A stretch of DNA of 64,000 nucleotides, taken from contig CAVUPU010000004.1 of assembly GCA_963743425.1 (NCBI GenBank), positions 496,001-560,000 of the forward strand, given 5' to 3'. Below are positions 35,129 through 47,104 of the stretch, in pieces. Source of the DNA: JAJVID01 sp963743425. GTDB lineage: Bacteria > Acidobacteriota > Blastocatellia > RBC074. A program made the position numbers and the translations under genes. Position 1 is the stretch's first letter; each line of letters begins with the position of its first letter. Below the pieces are notes generated by a model. It ran no database searches. It was given only the letters and a program-made list of their open reading frames with translations, and was not told the DNA's origin.

Positions 35129-36244
35129 TCATTTGCCATCCAAGAGCCCCCGCGCTACAAGTTCCGACGCCTTGAGACCTTGACTGCGATCAAAGGGATC
35201 GGTTCGCACAATGGTCGGACCTCCGCCGGGGCGCTCAAAGAGCAATGGGTGATCAGCCGCAAGATAGTCGATGACTTCAGGGTGGTGAGAGATCAAAAAT
35301 AGTTGCCCTTCATCCCTCATTGCATCAGCAAGGTCAACAAGCCAGGGTTGAATTAGTTGAAGGCCGACGAAGTTCTCCGGTTCATCCAGAAGCAGTGTTC
35401 TCGGCTTTCCCTCCGCGTCCATAAGGAGGCAATAAAGGATAATTGTCGCACGCTCACCGTCGGATAGGTCATCGAAGTCTATGTCGTATTTCGATCCCGA
35501 ATCGCTATAACTGAAAACAGCAACGAGTTCTCGTTTCTGGCCGCCCTTCCCTGCGCTTAACGTCTTCAGGGTGCGGAACCCAGGCAACATCTTACTTAGC
35601 CGCTCAAATAGCTTCGGGAGATCCTCCGGACGCTCTTGCGAAAGATGACGGTACCACGACGCGAAGTTGAACCCGTCTGGGTCAAGAGATTCTGACTCGA
35701 CCCGGCTTTCTGGGGCGATGCGGGTTGGATTCAATTTAAGCAGCCAGACTTGACGCAAGAAATCAAGAAACGACGTTAAGAGAGTGTTCTCGGGACGGGC
35801 TTCAAGCTGGGGCAGGAAAGAACGCGCGCCGCGAAAAGCAAACTTCGTTCCGAGCTTACCCTCGTTGTTGTGAAGCTGCACCAAGCCGTCCTCGTAAAGA
35901 AACACTGTGCGAGAGTCATACTTCACCACTTCTCGATGCAATGTTACTGTCTCAAGCGCGAGGTTGTGCGAGAGCTCGACGGCGCAATGATAAACGCCGC
36001 CGTTAGTGCTGACGTCAAGTTCGATTCGCTGCGTAGGTCTGGAGTCCCAACGCGTGAGCGTACTCTGCGGAAATTCGTCTTCTACCGTGTTGCCCAAGAC
36101 GGCCAATCCGACGACGTGATACAACACATCTGTAAACGTTGACTTGCCAGCGCCGTTGCTGCCAATAAGCAGGTTCACGCGGTCAGGTCGGATCTCAAAA
36201 TTAGTAAAACATCGGAAGTTGTCTATTAAAACGCGCGTGATCAT
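35129..36244 (-). CDS. AAA-family ATPase (AAA_21, SMC/RecF-like)
   Basis: 371 residues: 'VLIDNFRCFTNFEI' opening, Walker A 'GSNGAGKST', an ABC-type signature 'LSDGER', Walker B 'TLLLDEPENF' and 'LISHHPEVID'. This is the layout of RecF/SMC-like ATPases of the AAA_21 group. Many members belong to phage-defence or toxin modules with a nuclease partner, but neither neighbour is a nuclease. Its base composition is a little lower in G+C than its surroundings. A GAGG site precedes the ATG. Housekeeping or defence role cannot be decided. Confidence 0.85.
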   Translation of the reverse strand: MITRVLIDNFRCFTNFEIRPDRVNLLIGSNGAGKSTFTDVLYHVVGLAVLGNTVEDEFPQSTLTRWDSRPTQRIELDVSTNGGVYHCAVELSHNLALETVTLHREVVKYDSRTVFLYEDGLVQLHNNEGKLGTKFAFRGARSFLPQLEARPENTLLTSFLDFLRQVWLLKLNPTRIAPESRVESESLDPDGFNFASWYRHLSQERPEDLPKLFERLSKMLPGFRTLKTLSAGKGGQKRELVAVFSYSDSGSKYDIDFDDLSDGERATIILYCLLMDAEGKPRTLLLDEPENFVGLQLIQPWLVDLADAMRDEGQLFLISHHPEVIDYLAADHPLLFERPGGGPTIVRTDPFDRSQGLKASELVARGLLDGK

Positions 36245-36322
36245 TGATAAACCTCATAAAATGTTTGATATACCATATCACAGCGCGAGTCCTCTGACCA
36301 TTTCCTCTTGATGAGGCGCCCG

Positions 36323-36781
36323 TTATTGCTTCTTCACTTTCTTCATGCCCTGCTTCGTCATGGCCCGCTTCTTGTCTCGCGTCATAGCCCGGATGAATTC
36401 CACGCGCCGAAAGCGCAAAGCCGACCAGTCTTCGTCAATCGCCACCATCCGGACGCCTTCGAAGCCTGCGGCGCCCAGCGCCGCCCAGCCAGTATCGCGG
36501 TTGAAGTCACATTTGTATTTCTTTGAAGTTCCCTTGGGGTAAGCGAACCATACGATCGCATCGCCTGTCGCTTTACGGGCGACCGTCCTGGCAATCGCGT
36601 CCACTTCCTTTTGCCTGGTAACAAACGCCAGCGAGAATGCAATCTCCTTCACGTCCTGCGCATTACGCCGGACTGTGACGTTCCCGAGCGCGGCCAGTTC
36701 CGGTTCGAAACTTTCAGGCGCATTGAGGACCAGGATTTCCGTTTGGCTTTTCAGGTTGAGTTTGTTGAAGATGACCGACAT
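36323..36781 (-). CDS. DUF3052-like hypothetical protein
   Basis: About 152 residues: 'IFNKLNLKSQTEILVLNAPESFEPELAAL', 'KEIAFSLAFVTRQKEVDAIA', 'DAIVWFAYPKGTSKKYKCDFNRDTGW', 'EDWSALRFRRVEFI', then a Lys-rich tail (AMTRDKKRAMTKQGMKKVKKQ). The body resembles small DUF3052-type proteins of unknown function. The ATG at 36781 has GGGAGA upstream and lies 2 bases after the dioxygenase stop, so the two genes are cotranscribed. Confidence 0.7.
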   Translation of the reverse strand: MSVIFNKLNLKSQTEILVLNAPESFEPELAALGNVTVRRNAQDVKEIAFSLAFVTRQKEVDAIARTVARKATGDAIVWFAYPKGTSKKYKCDFNRDTGWAALGAAGFEGVRMVAIDEDWSALRFRRVEFIRAMTRDKKRAMTKQGMKKVKKQ

Positions 36782-36783
36782 AT

Positions 36784-37515
36784 TTAGATCTCCCATCCCT
36801 CCCAGATGTTCGTCAGGCATTCCCACCTCCGCTCCTCAAGATCACGGAGCCAGATGCGGAAGTAGACTGCTATTCGGTCAATTTCCGCAGTGTTGACCGC
36901 CGCCGTGTGCCCAAGTTGGTAATGGCAGAACACCGCATCTCCGACTTCGCACATGAGCTGAACTGGTTGCCCAGGCTCTGGCGCAGGCATCGGCTCTCTC
37001 ATCGCGCGTGAACCTCGCTCGCGAAAGTAGCTTTCATAGACATAGTGTGAGCCCGGCCATACTGTAAAGTTCCCCGCGAACGATCGCGAAGTAGGCGTGA
37101 GGAATACGCCGACCAATGCGGTATGGCTATAGATCCTTCCTTCTTCGAGTCCATTTAGACCACTGGCAAATCCGTCGATATGCGGGTCTGGCGGAATCTC
37201 TCTGGGGAAGTTGTGCGCGCGGCGGATTGCGATCTGTCCCTTGCTCCATTCGACATTGCTGAGACCAAGCGCCTCATCAATGATCTTGAGGATCGGAGAG
37301 CTTACTAGAAGATCCATAATTGGCGGAGCGCCTATAAGACCGGGACAGTACGACCGATTGTCGTATTCCAGTTGGCGCTCCGAATCATAGTTGTCACGCA
37401 AATCCCGATCAATCGCCTCACGAGCCGCTGTCGTCTGCGATGCTGGGATAAGGGCTGGGAAATGAGCGTAGCCATAAGTCCGAAGATGATTATGCCAGTT
37501 CAGATCGTCTTTCAT
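36784..37515 (-). CDS. Phytanoyl-CoA dioxygenase (PhyH) family protein
   Basis: 243 residues of the Fe(II)/2-oxoglutarate oxygenase superfamily. The facial triad is visible: 'PDPHIDGFA' (H112, D114) and 'LGHTAAVN' (H203), with a downstream Arg ('RIAVYFRIW') for 2-oxoglutarate. 'GNFTVWPGSHYVYE' is typical of PhyH-like proteins. The members hydroxylate diverse small molecules; the substrate is unknown. It precedes the DUF3052-like gene. Confidence 0.85.
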   Translation of the reverse strand: MKDDLNWHNHLRTYGYAHFPALIPASQTTAAREAIDRDLRDNYDSERQLEYDNRSYCPGLIGAPPIMDLLVSSPILKIIDEALGLSNVEWSKGQIAIRRAHNFPREIPPDPHIDGFASGLNGLEEGRIYSHTALVGVFLTPTSRSFAGNFTVWPGSHYVYESYFRERGSRAMREPMPAPEPGQPVQLMCEVGDAVFCHYQLGHTAAVNTAEIDRIAVYFRIWLRDLEERRWECLTNIWEGWEI

Positions 37516-37519
37516 TTGA

Positions 37520-37798
37520 TTAGATCTTCCCGTATCTCACGAGCTTCAGAGCGCCGTCCTGCACAAGCCCGACTCCGACGGAAATGATCAATCGTTCCCT
37601 TCCTCCCTCAAAGACCAATTGATAGCCGGATTCCAGTATGAAATATGGATTGCGCCCTGTGGCGGACAACTCGCTTTTTTCGACCGCGAACTCCACCGTC
37701 CAAGAGCCGTCATTCTTCTTTTGTTCGTTCGCCCGCGTGTCCGTCCAGTGCGGGAGCAACCCAACTGTGATGATTAAAGGAAGCCGGAAAAACTTCAT
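37520..37798 (-). pseudogene. Secreted protein relic with internal deletion
   Basis: The frame starts with a signal peptide and 'TGRNPYFILESGYQLVFEGGRERLIISV', a stretch I associate with a common secreted acidobacterial protein of about 200 residues. It then jumps to what looks like its C-terminal end, 'GLVQDGALKLVRYGKI'. Only 93 residues remain, so most of the protein was deleted in frame. It may still be translated. Confidence 0.55.
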
Positions 37799-37978
37799 GA
37801 TCATCCTCCAAATCGCATGTGACGTAAACTGGCGATTAGGCTATGAGCAGATCACGTTGTGTCCCACTAACGACGTAGCTTAGCAGCGGCGTGGCTGCTG
37901 AAGCTATGAACCCCGGAAAACCGTAATGCCCCCGCCATCTGCTGCAGCGACTTGTTATGTCGCCATTCCCGCTGGCCC

Positions 37979-38194
37979 TTACAAGAGGGGAGGCGGCTGG
38001 CTCAGCTCAAGCCCGCCTTGACGCGGCGTCTGGGTGTATTCTTTGGGCGGCGCAGGAATCTTCGATAAACATTCTCTGGAACATGCATGAACAAGCAACG
38101 GGAGAACATCCGTGGCTACGCCCAATGATACCCAGTATTGCAGCGGCGCGGAATCGCCAAACGGAGAGTCGCAGACGCTGCACCTGGTCGGCAT
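37979..38194 (-). CDS. Small zinc-ribbon-like protein, tentative
   Basis: A 71-residue frame with two cysteine pairs, 'RCSVCDSPF' and 'ACSREC', spaced like a treble-clef or zinc ribbon, then 'PAPPKEYTQTP.QGGLELSQPP', which looks conserved rather than random. No good ribosome binding site is visible. It is the only supportable feature in the 514-base stretch 37799-38312. Confidence 0.45.
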   Translation of the reverse strand: MPTRCSVCDSPFGDSAPLQYWVSLGVATDVLPLLVHACSRECLSKIPAPPKEYTQTPRQGGLELSQPPPLL

Positions 38195-38312
38195 GTAGAC
38201 ATCGTGAAGTTGAGGCAGCCTTGGAAAAGTTCGCCGCGGCTTCCTTGGCCCAGCGGTTTGTAAGCAGCGGAAGATTCGGGTCAGACAACATCACGTGGAC
38301 CTCTCTGGCGAC

Positions 38313-38510
38313 TTAACTCGACCTTTTCCTTATTATGCTGACAGCCATAGCGGCCATGACGGCGCCGACCACACCCCCTGTCACAGCAGGGTTTGCGTTG
38401 CCCAACAGCAATCGCTGGATGAAGGTGACGGCGACGGCTGTAACGAGGGCAACCAGTAACACGAGAGCAATAGTCTTGCCTGATGTTTTTCCACTCTGAG
38501 AGCTATTCAT
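38313..38510 (-). CDS. Small membrane protein
   Basis: 65 residues from the ATG at 38510, preceded by TTGAGGAGAAGACC. Two hydrophobic segments ('TIALVLLVALVTAVAVTFI', 'AVTGGVVGAVMAAMAVSII') with a basic end (RKRSS). Function unknown. Confidence 0.65.
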   Translation of the reverse strand: MNSSQSGKTSGKTIALVLLVALVTAVAVTFIQRLLLGNANPAVTGGVVGAVMAAMAVSIIRKRSS

Positions 38511-38538
38511 GGTCTTCTCCTCAACGTTTACGGCGCCA

Positions 38539-38785
38539 TCAAGGCTGACCGTATTTTGCATAAAACTGATTCTGAAAAATGCCATCGGGGTCATAATGGC
38601 GCTTGCGCTCGAACCACACCTGCGCTTGCGGATAGGCTTTCTCGAATTGGCCTTTCGTCGCATGGAGCCGGTACAGAAGATAATAACGCCCGCCGCTGGC
38701 CAAGGCCGCATCGATTAATTCCTGGGTCATCTCTTCCATGCGCTTGTCGTCTTCTTGTGTGCGCGCCAGATTGAACGACCTAACG
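38539..38785 (-). pseudogene. FAD-linked oxidase, C-terminal fragment
   Basis: The last 80 or so codons read 'MTQELIDAALASGGRYYLLYRLHA', 'FEKAYPQAQVWFERKRHYDPDGIFQNQFYAKYG', the C-terminal signature of berberine-bridge/D-arabinonolactone-oxidase-type FAD enzymes. The rest of the gene (about 350 residues) is absent. Upstream to 38947 is non-coding, with imperfect inverted words (ATCCGTG../..CGGAT). Confidence 0.8.
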
Positions 38786-38947
38786 TGACTGTGTTATCCG
38801 GAACTGAGACGGGCGGAGTATGAGACTGGCGATTACAGCGGCGCAAACATTCCAATCAGGATTCAACCAAGGATTTTCACAGATGCGACGGATCGGCGCG
38901 GATCGTCCGTCGCCATCCGCCGCATCCGTGTTGATCCGTGGTTTCAT

Positions 38948-39736
38948 TTAGGCCGGGTGCAACCATTTGAAGATCGAAAAGGCCGCGCCCTGCGGGTCCT
39001 GGATCACGGCGAAGCGACCGACGTTCGGAATGTCGGTCGGCGCCAGACACAGTGTGGCGCCCAGGCCATTAGCCTTCTCCGCCGCCGCGTCGCAATCGTC
39101 AACGGCGAAGTAAATCGTCCAGTAAGGTGGGATGCCCTGAAATTGCGGGCCGTCCATCGGCATCATTCCGCCGATCGCCTGCCCCTGATTGCTGAATTCG
39201 GTATAAGGCATGCCATCACTCGATTCTTTCAATGACCAACCGAAGAGATTCGAATAGAACGCGCCTGCCTTCTTCACATCGGTCGTCGCCAGTTCGCCCC
39301 AGCAGGCCGAACCCGTCGCGTTGACCAGATCGGCGCCGAAGTGCGTCTTCGACTCCCAGATCGAAAGCGTAGCGCCGGTCGGGTCTTTGAACGCCGTCAT
39401 ACGCCCGAATTCCATCACGTCGAATGGCGGCATGACCAATTCGCCGCCGAGTTCGGCGATCTTCGCGGCGGTCTCGTCCGCGCTGTCAACGGCGACATAT
39501 GGCATCCAATGCGGCGGAACGCCCTCCATTTGCGGGCCGAGTTTATACATAGCGCCGACATCCTTGTCGTCTTTCAGCCACGTCGTGTAGACGCCGCCCA
39601 TCTCAGGCGGCAGAGGCATATCGTTGTATCGCCAGCCGAAGAGTCCGGCGTAAAACTCTTTGGCCGCGGTTTGATCGCTCGTTCCAAGTTCGAACCAGCA
39701 GAAATTGCCTGCCGGGTGCTTCATTTGACTGCCCAT
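38948..39736 (-). CDS. Double VOC-domain (glyoxalase/bleomycin-resistance-like) protein
   Basis: 262 residues with two tandem VOC domains (about 8-125 and 135-260): 'FCWFELGTSDQTAAKEFYAGLFGW', 'GRMTAFKDPTGATLSIW', then 'CWGELATTDVKKAGAFYSNLFGW', 'GRFAVIQDPQGAAFSIF'. This layout is common in soil bacteria and is usually annotated as glyoxalase-like; the real ligand is unknown. GGAGAAAATCCT precedes the ATG. Confidence 0.9.
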   Translation of the reverse strand: MGSQMKHPAGNFCWFELGTSDQTAAKEFYAGLFGWRYNDMPLPPEMGGVYTTWLKDDKDVGAMYKLGPQMEGVPPHWMPYVAVDSADETAAKIAELGGELVMPPFDVMEFGRMTAFKDPTGATLSIWESKTHFGADLVNATGSACWGELATTDVKKAGAFYSNLFGWSLKESSDGMPYTEFSNQGQAIGGMMPMDGPQFQGIPPYWTIYFAVDDCDAAAEKANGLGATLCLAPTDIPNVGRFAVIQDPQGAAFSIFKWLHPA

Positions 39737-39842
39737 AGGATTTTCTCCTTGTTGAGGGTTGTGAACAGGTCATGGTCAGGGAATGGAATTCTGGCTCAAG
39801 TCGCGCGAAGATTGAAGAGGCGCGCGAAGAATATTTTCTTTT

Positions 39843-39944
39843 AGATCGGTTAGCAATTGCGTGAGTGGGACAATTTGCCAAATTGTCCCACGATCACAGG
39901 CCAATCGCGGCGGTTTGTCCGTACACGCAATTGCTAACTGATCT
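39843..39944. repeat. Nested inverted repeats
   Basis: An outer pair, 39843-39863 and 39924-39944 (21 bp, one mismatch), encloses an inner 13-bp palindrome GTGGGACAATTTG-C-CAAATTGTCCCAC (39865-39891). It lies in the 307-base gap between the VOC gene and arsC. The sequence is unrelated to the other families of long inverted repeats in the window. Confidence 0.9.
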
Positions 39945-40043
39945 AGCGACCAGCGACTGGGCAGAAAAATGGCGTCTACCATATTTTCTTTTGCTATCTT
40001 CCATTTTTCTGTCTTGCGCCGGCAGCCACGATCAACACCGATA

Positions 40044-40481
40044 TTATCCGCGCTCCTGGACGAATCGCTCCATCCACTGGCGAATCTCATCGCGCGTCCG
40101 TCTGAAGGCGGCCAGACGGAATTCATCATCGCCGACGCCGGGCGCGGGCGGGTCTTCGAAGTTCTGATGAATGCGGACTGCCGCGCCGGGAAAGACCGGG
40201 CAGCTTTCCCTGGCGTTGTCGCAGACCGTGATTATGTAATCGAACCGTTGGCCGGCGAATTCATCGACAGATTTCGAGCGATGGTTTGAAATATCGATGC
40301 CGATCTCGCTTATCGCCTGAATCGCTTCCGGGCGGACGAAGCTGGGCTTGACGCCCGCGCTGAAGACCTCGAACGCGTCGCCGGCGCAATCTGCGCTCAG
40401 GCGCCGCAGGATGCCTTCGGCCATCTGGCTGCGCGCCGAATTGCCCGTGCACAAAATCAAAACTCTTTTTTTCTCAGCCAT
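40044..40481 (-). CDS. arsC: Arsenate reductase, thioredoxin-coupled LMW-phosphatase type
   Basis: 145 residues. The phosphatase loop is 'CTGNSARSQMAE' (C11, R17), and the redox cysteines C87 and C94 are in 'TVCDNARESCPVFPG', the triad of the pI258/thioredoxin-coupled arsenate reductases. 'NFEDPPAPG' carries the general acid Asp. It reduces arsenate to arsenite. It starts 9 bases after pit on the same strand; arsenate enters cells through phosphate permeases, so the pairing makes sense. No arsenite efflux gene or ArsR is in the window. Confidence 0.92.
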   Translation of the reverse strand: MAEKKRVLILCTGNSARSQMAEGILRRLSADCAGDAFEVFSAGVKPSFVRPEAIQAISEIGIDISNHRSKSVDEFAGQRFDYIITVCDNARESCPVFPGAAVRIHQNFEDPPAPGVGDDEFRLAAFRRTRDEIRQWMERFVQERG

Positions 40482-40490
40482 AGCGTATGG

Positions 40491-41513
40491 TCATTTATGC
40501 AGAGCCGCGACGATGTAAAAACATATTGCGGCCATCAGCGCCGAACAGGGTATCGTCATCACCCAGGCCCAGACCACTCTCCTCGCCACTCCCCAGCGCA
40601 CGGCGGAGAGCCGCCGCGTCGCTCCCACACCGATGATTGCGCCCGTGATCGTATGGGTGGTGCTGACCGGAATCCCGCCGTAAACCGCCATAAAGAGCGT
40701 CAAAGCGCCAGCCGTTTCGGCCGCGAACCCGCCCACGGGCTTGAGCTTTGTGATGCGCGATCCCATTGTGTGTACGATTCGCCATCCGCCGACCAGCGTT
40801 CCCAGCGCCATCGCCGCGTGGCAGCTCAAGACGACCCATAGCGGAATATGTTTTGTGGCTTCCTGGTTGATCTCCCCGGCGACAAGCACGGCGGCGATAA
40901 TGCCCATCGTCTTTTGCGCGTCCGCCCCGCCATGCCCCAGACTGTAGAGCGCCGCCGAAAACAACTGTCCTCTGCGAAAGAATCTATCCACCCGGCCGGG
41001 AGAGCGGCGCCGGAATATCCAGGCTATTGCAACCGTGAAGGCTACGCCCAGGATCATTCCGACCAGAGGCGAAATGAAAATGAACGAGATGGTCTTTATC
41101 CACCCTTCCGGTTTGAGCACTCCGGCAATCCCACCATAAGCCGTTATCGCCGCGCCGGCGTAACCGCCGACGAGCGCATGCGAAGAGCTGGTCGGAAGCC
41201 CCAAGTACCAGGTGATGACGTCCCACACTATGGCGCCGATGAGCCCGCAGAGTAAAACCCAGAGCCGCCACTGCTCGGCGATTCGCTCGATGTCGACGAG
41301 GTCGGCGCCGATGGTTTGGGCGACGCGCGTACCGAACAGCGCAAAGGCGACGAAGTTAAAGAACGCCGCCCAGACGACCGCGACGCCGGGGGAGAGCACA
41401 CGAGTCGAAACCACCGTAGCGATTGAATTGGCCGCGTCGTGCCATCCGTTCGCCACGTCGAAGATCAGCGCCACCACTATAATGAGCGCGATAAACGCCA
41501 GCGCCATGGTCAT
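40491..41513 (-). CDS. pit: Pit-family inorganic phosphate transporter
   Basis: About 340 residues with ten or so membrane segments and both PHO4 signatures: 'FDVANGWHDAANSIATVVSTR' and, in the second half, 'GGIPVSTTHTITGAIIGVG', plus 'LGLPTSSSHALVGGY'. It imports phosphate (and arsenate) with protons or as metal-phosphate. The start at 41513 has GGGAG upstream, and a 29-bp inverted repeat (41558-41632) lies 45 bases before it. Operon with arsC. No Pit accessory (PhoU-like) gene is adjacent. Confidence 0.93.
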   Translation of the reverse strand: MTMALAFIALIIVVALIFDVANGWHDAANSIATVVSTRVLSPGVAVVWAAFFNFVAFALFGTRVAQTIGADLVDIERIAEQWRLWVLLCGLIGAIVWDVITWYLGLPTSSSHALVGGYAGAAITAYGGIAGVLKPEGWIKTISFIFISPLVGMILGVAFTVAIAWIFRRRSPGRVDRFFRRGQLFSAALYSLGHGGADAQKTMGIIAAVLVAGEINQEATKHIPLWVVLSCHAAMALGTLVGGWRIVHTMGSRITKLKPVGGFAAETAGALTLFMAVYGGIPVSTTHTITGAIIGVGATRRLSAVRWGVARRVVWAWVMTIPCSALMAAICFYIVAALHK

Positions 41514-41557
41514 TACTCCCAACCTTCCGCCTATTCTCCGCAGGATGCGCCTATACC

Positions 41558-41632
41558 GGTACAGTACCGCGCGCCTAAGCAAGCGGCCGACCTATGAGAC
41601 CCCCCGCTTGCTTAGGCGCGCGGTACTGTACC
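41558..41632. repeat. Perfect 29-bp inverted repeat (GCGCGCGTAARCAA family)
   Basis: Arms 41558-41586 and 41604-41632 are exact complements with a 17-base loop. Outer bases GGTACAGTAC match the repeat at 11624; the inner CCGCGCGCCTAAGCAAGCGG matches the repeats at 16559 and 46328. It is a hybrid of two families. Confidence 0.95.
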
Positions 41633-41700
41633 AACCTCGCGTGTTCTGATGTTGTCTAAATCGTGGGCAATCCCCCTGCCATGCGCGGCTCGGCGTAGCG

Positions 41701-41739
41701 AAAAAAACGGGCCGCCGCATATAGATTGCGGTGGCCCGG
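41701..41739 (-). terminator. Rho-independent terminator of the TonB receptor gene
   Basis: On the minus strand CGGGCCACCGCA-ATCTATA-TGCGGCGGCCCG is followed by seven T. It lies 46 bases after the receptor stop. Confidence 0.93.
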
Positions 41740-41784
41740 TATGCTGACTGCCACTTTAGTAGTGAAGATACAGCGCCGCGCGCA

Positions 41785-45644
<3,860 letters not shown>

Positions 45645-45680
45645 ATAATAGCTCCTTGATGATGGATGAGTGTGATTTGT

Positions 45681-46076
45681 TTATGGAACGCCTCCCTCTG
45701 CGCGTTCATCAGTGCGCCGGGCCAAACTCATTAAGCGGTAGCCGACGTGGACCACTGCGACGATATCCAGCCCGAATGGAGAAAGTTTGCGACGTAAACT
45801 CGCTACGTGTACGCGAAGAGTGTCCCAGTTGAATTCAGAGTCCCCCCTCCAGGCGAAACCCCAGATCTCCTGCTTTGTGACCGGACGCCCCATCGCGCGA
45901 ACCAGTCGCGACAGGATCAGAAATTCCTTCCGCGTCAGGTTGTAAAGCGGCTTCCCGGCGCAGGCGACGTAAAAATTATGGTGCTCGACACGGAGATAGC
46001 CGTCGTCGTAGACAGCGCCCTCAGCGCCCGAGACATTAAGCGGTAGGTCTTCCAGTATCCTTTCATCCCCCAGCAT
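45681..46076 (-). CDS. Stand-alone OmpR-type winged-helix regulator
   Basis: 131 residues: after about 40 residues the trans-reg-C winged helix is seen ('YNLTRKEFLILSRLVRAMGRPVTKQEIW', 'DTLRVHVASLRRKLSPFG', 'VHVGYRLM'). There is no receiver domain, so it is not a phospho-regulator by itself. It lies just upstream of, and on the same strand as, the TonB receptor gene, with about 37 bases to that gene's ATG, and probably regulates or is cotranscribed with it. Confidence 0.85.
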   Translation of the reverse strand: MLGDERILEDLPLNVSGAEGAVYDDGYLRVEHHNFYVACAGKPLYNLTRKEFLILSRLVRAMGRPVTKQEIWGFAWRGDSEFNWDTLRVHVASLRRKLSPFGLDIVAVVHVGYRLMSLARRTDERAEGGVP

Positions 46077-46327
46077 TACATTTTCTCCGGCCCGCTTCGC
46101 TTGCCCTGTCTGGCGCCTGCTGACTAATCGCAGATTGAAGCGAATCGGATCGAGACCTCAGGTGGACGCGAGACAACCTTGCCGCGTGACGACCTTCAAT
46201 ACTTTTGCGGCATTGACGTTGCTTACTGTATCGAATGGATCAGCAGAGGGTGGAATGTAGCAGTCGCGCGTTAAAGTCGTGTAAAGCTGACATCAACTGA
46301 ATGTAAACTCTTTAGTCGAAACCAACG

Positions 46328-46399
46328 GATCCAGCGCCGCGCGCGTAAGCAATTGGCGCATCATATAGGAACAATTGCTTACGCGCGCGGCGCTGGATC
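46328..46399. repeat. Perfect 28-bp inverted repeat (GCGCGCGTAARCAA family)
   Basis: Arms 46328-46355 and 46372-46399 are exact complements with a 16-base loop; inner word CCGCGCGCGTAAGCAATTG. It lies in the 480-base gap between the divergent winged-helix and fasciclin genes, which otherwise shows no gene. Confidence 0.95.
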
Positions 46400-46558
46400 A
46401 ATCTGAAACCTTACTCAACTTTCAAACCGGCTTGAGGCGCATTTGAGGTTCGGCGGCTATATTAACTCGCTCCGATGCTCCCAGTCATAACTCTCCTAAG
46501 GCGCGAGGTTCGGTTTTATCGCGCCAATGTGTACCCGAGTGATCTGATAGGAAATAAA

Positions 46559-46999
46559 GTGAAAAGTGTTTATCAGATAGCCGTCGGATTAGGGGCGCTG
46601 GCGACCTGGGTCGCCGCTGTCGAAGTCGTAGGATTGGTGGATCTGCTCAAAGGCGATGATTACATCACTGTCTTTGCGCCGAACGACGAGGCCTTTTCAA
46701 AAACGCCTCGCGATTGCGTAGACGAGATGCTGGGCGATTTCGAGAACTTCGCCGCCAACATTCGCTACCACATCGCGCCGGGCCGAATCACGGCGAACGA
46801 ATTGGAACGGATTGATTCTCTGCGAACGATATTAAAAGACGATCTGCTCATTGACGCCAGGCGCGGGCTTCGAGTCAACAACGCGCGCATCGTGGAGCCT
46901 GACATCGAGTGTCGCAACGGCGTCATTCATATCATCGATTCAGTCTTGATGATCAGGAAACACAGCAAGGTGAGAGCCGGACAGTTTACGGCGATTTAG
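46559..46999 (+). CDS. Fasciclin-domain protein
   Basis: About 147 residues from the GTG at 46559 (AGGAAATAAA upstream); an ATG at 46475 would add 28 unconserved residues. One fasciclin (FAS1) domain: 'ATWVAAVEVVGLVDLLKGDDYITVFAPNDEAFSK', 'NIRYHIAPGRI', 'DARRGLRVNNARIVEPDIECRNGVIHIIDSVLM'. Such domains mediate adhesion when secreted, but no signal peptide is evident here. It is the first gene of a rightward block with PHP and glycosyltransferase genes. Confidence 0.85.
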   Translation: MKSVYQIAVGLGALATWVAAVEVVGLVDLLKGDDYITVFAPNDEAFSKTPRDCVDEMLGDFENFAANIRYHIAPGRITANELERIDSLRTILKDDLLIDARRGLRVNNARIVEPDIECRNGVIHIIDSVLMIRKHSKVRAGQFTAI

Positions 47000-47104
47000 C
47001 GAAATCTTGATTGCGAATTATTTTCCATCTGACCTGAACGTTACATCGTTCGATTAGTCTTCAGCCTCACACCCAAAACAAACACGGCAAAAAGGAGGAA
47101 CGCC

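Noticed and set aside
35129..36244. Septu (PtuA) or similar named defence system
   Set aside because: The ATPase is compatible but the required HNH or other nuclease partner is missing.
37957..38316. 119-codon plus-strand frame
   Set aside because: Opposes the more protein-like cysteine-paired minus frame at 37979-38194 and has no start signal.
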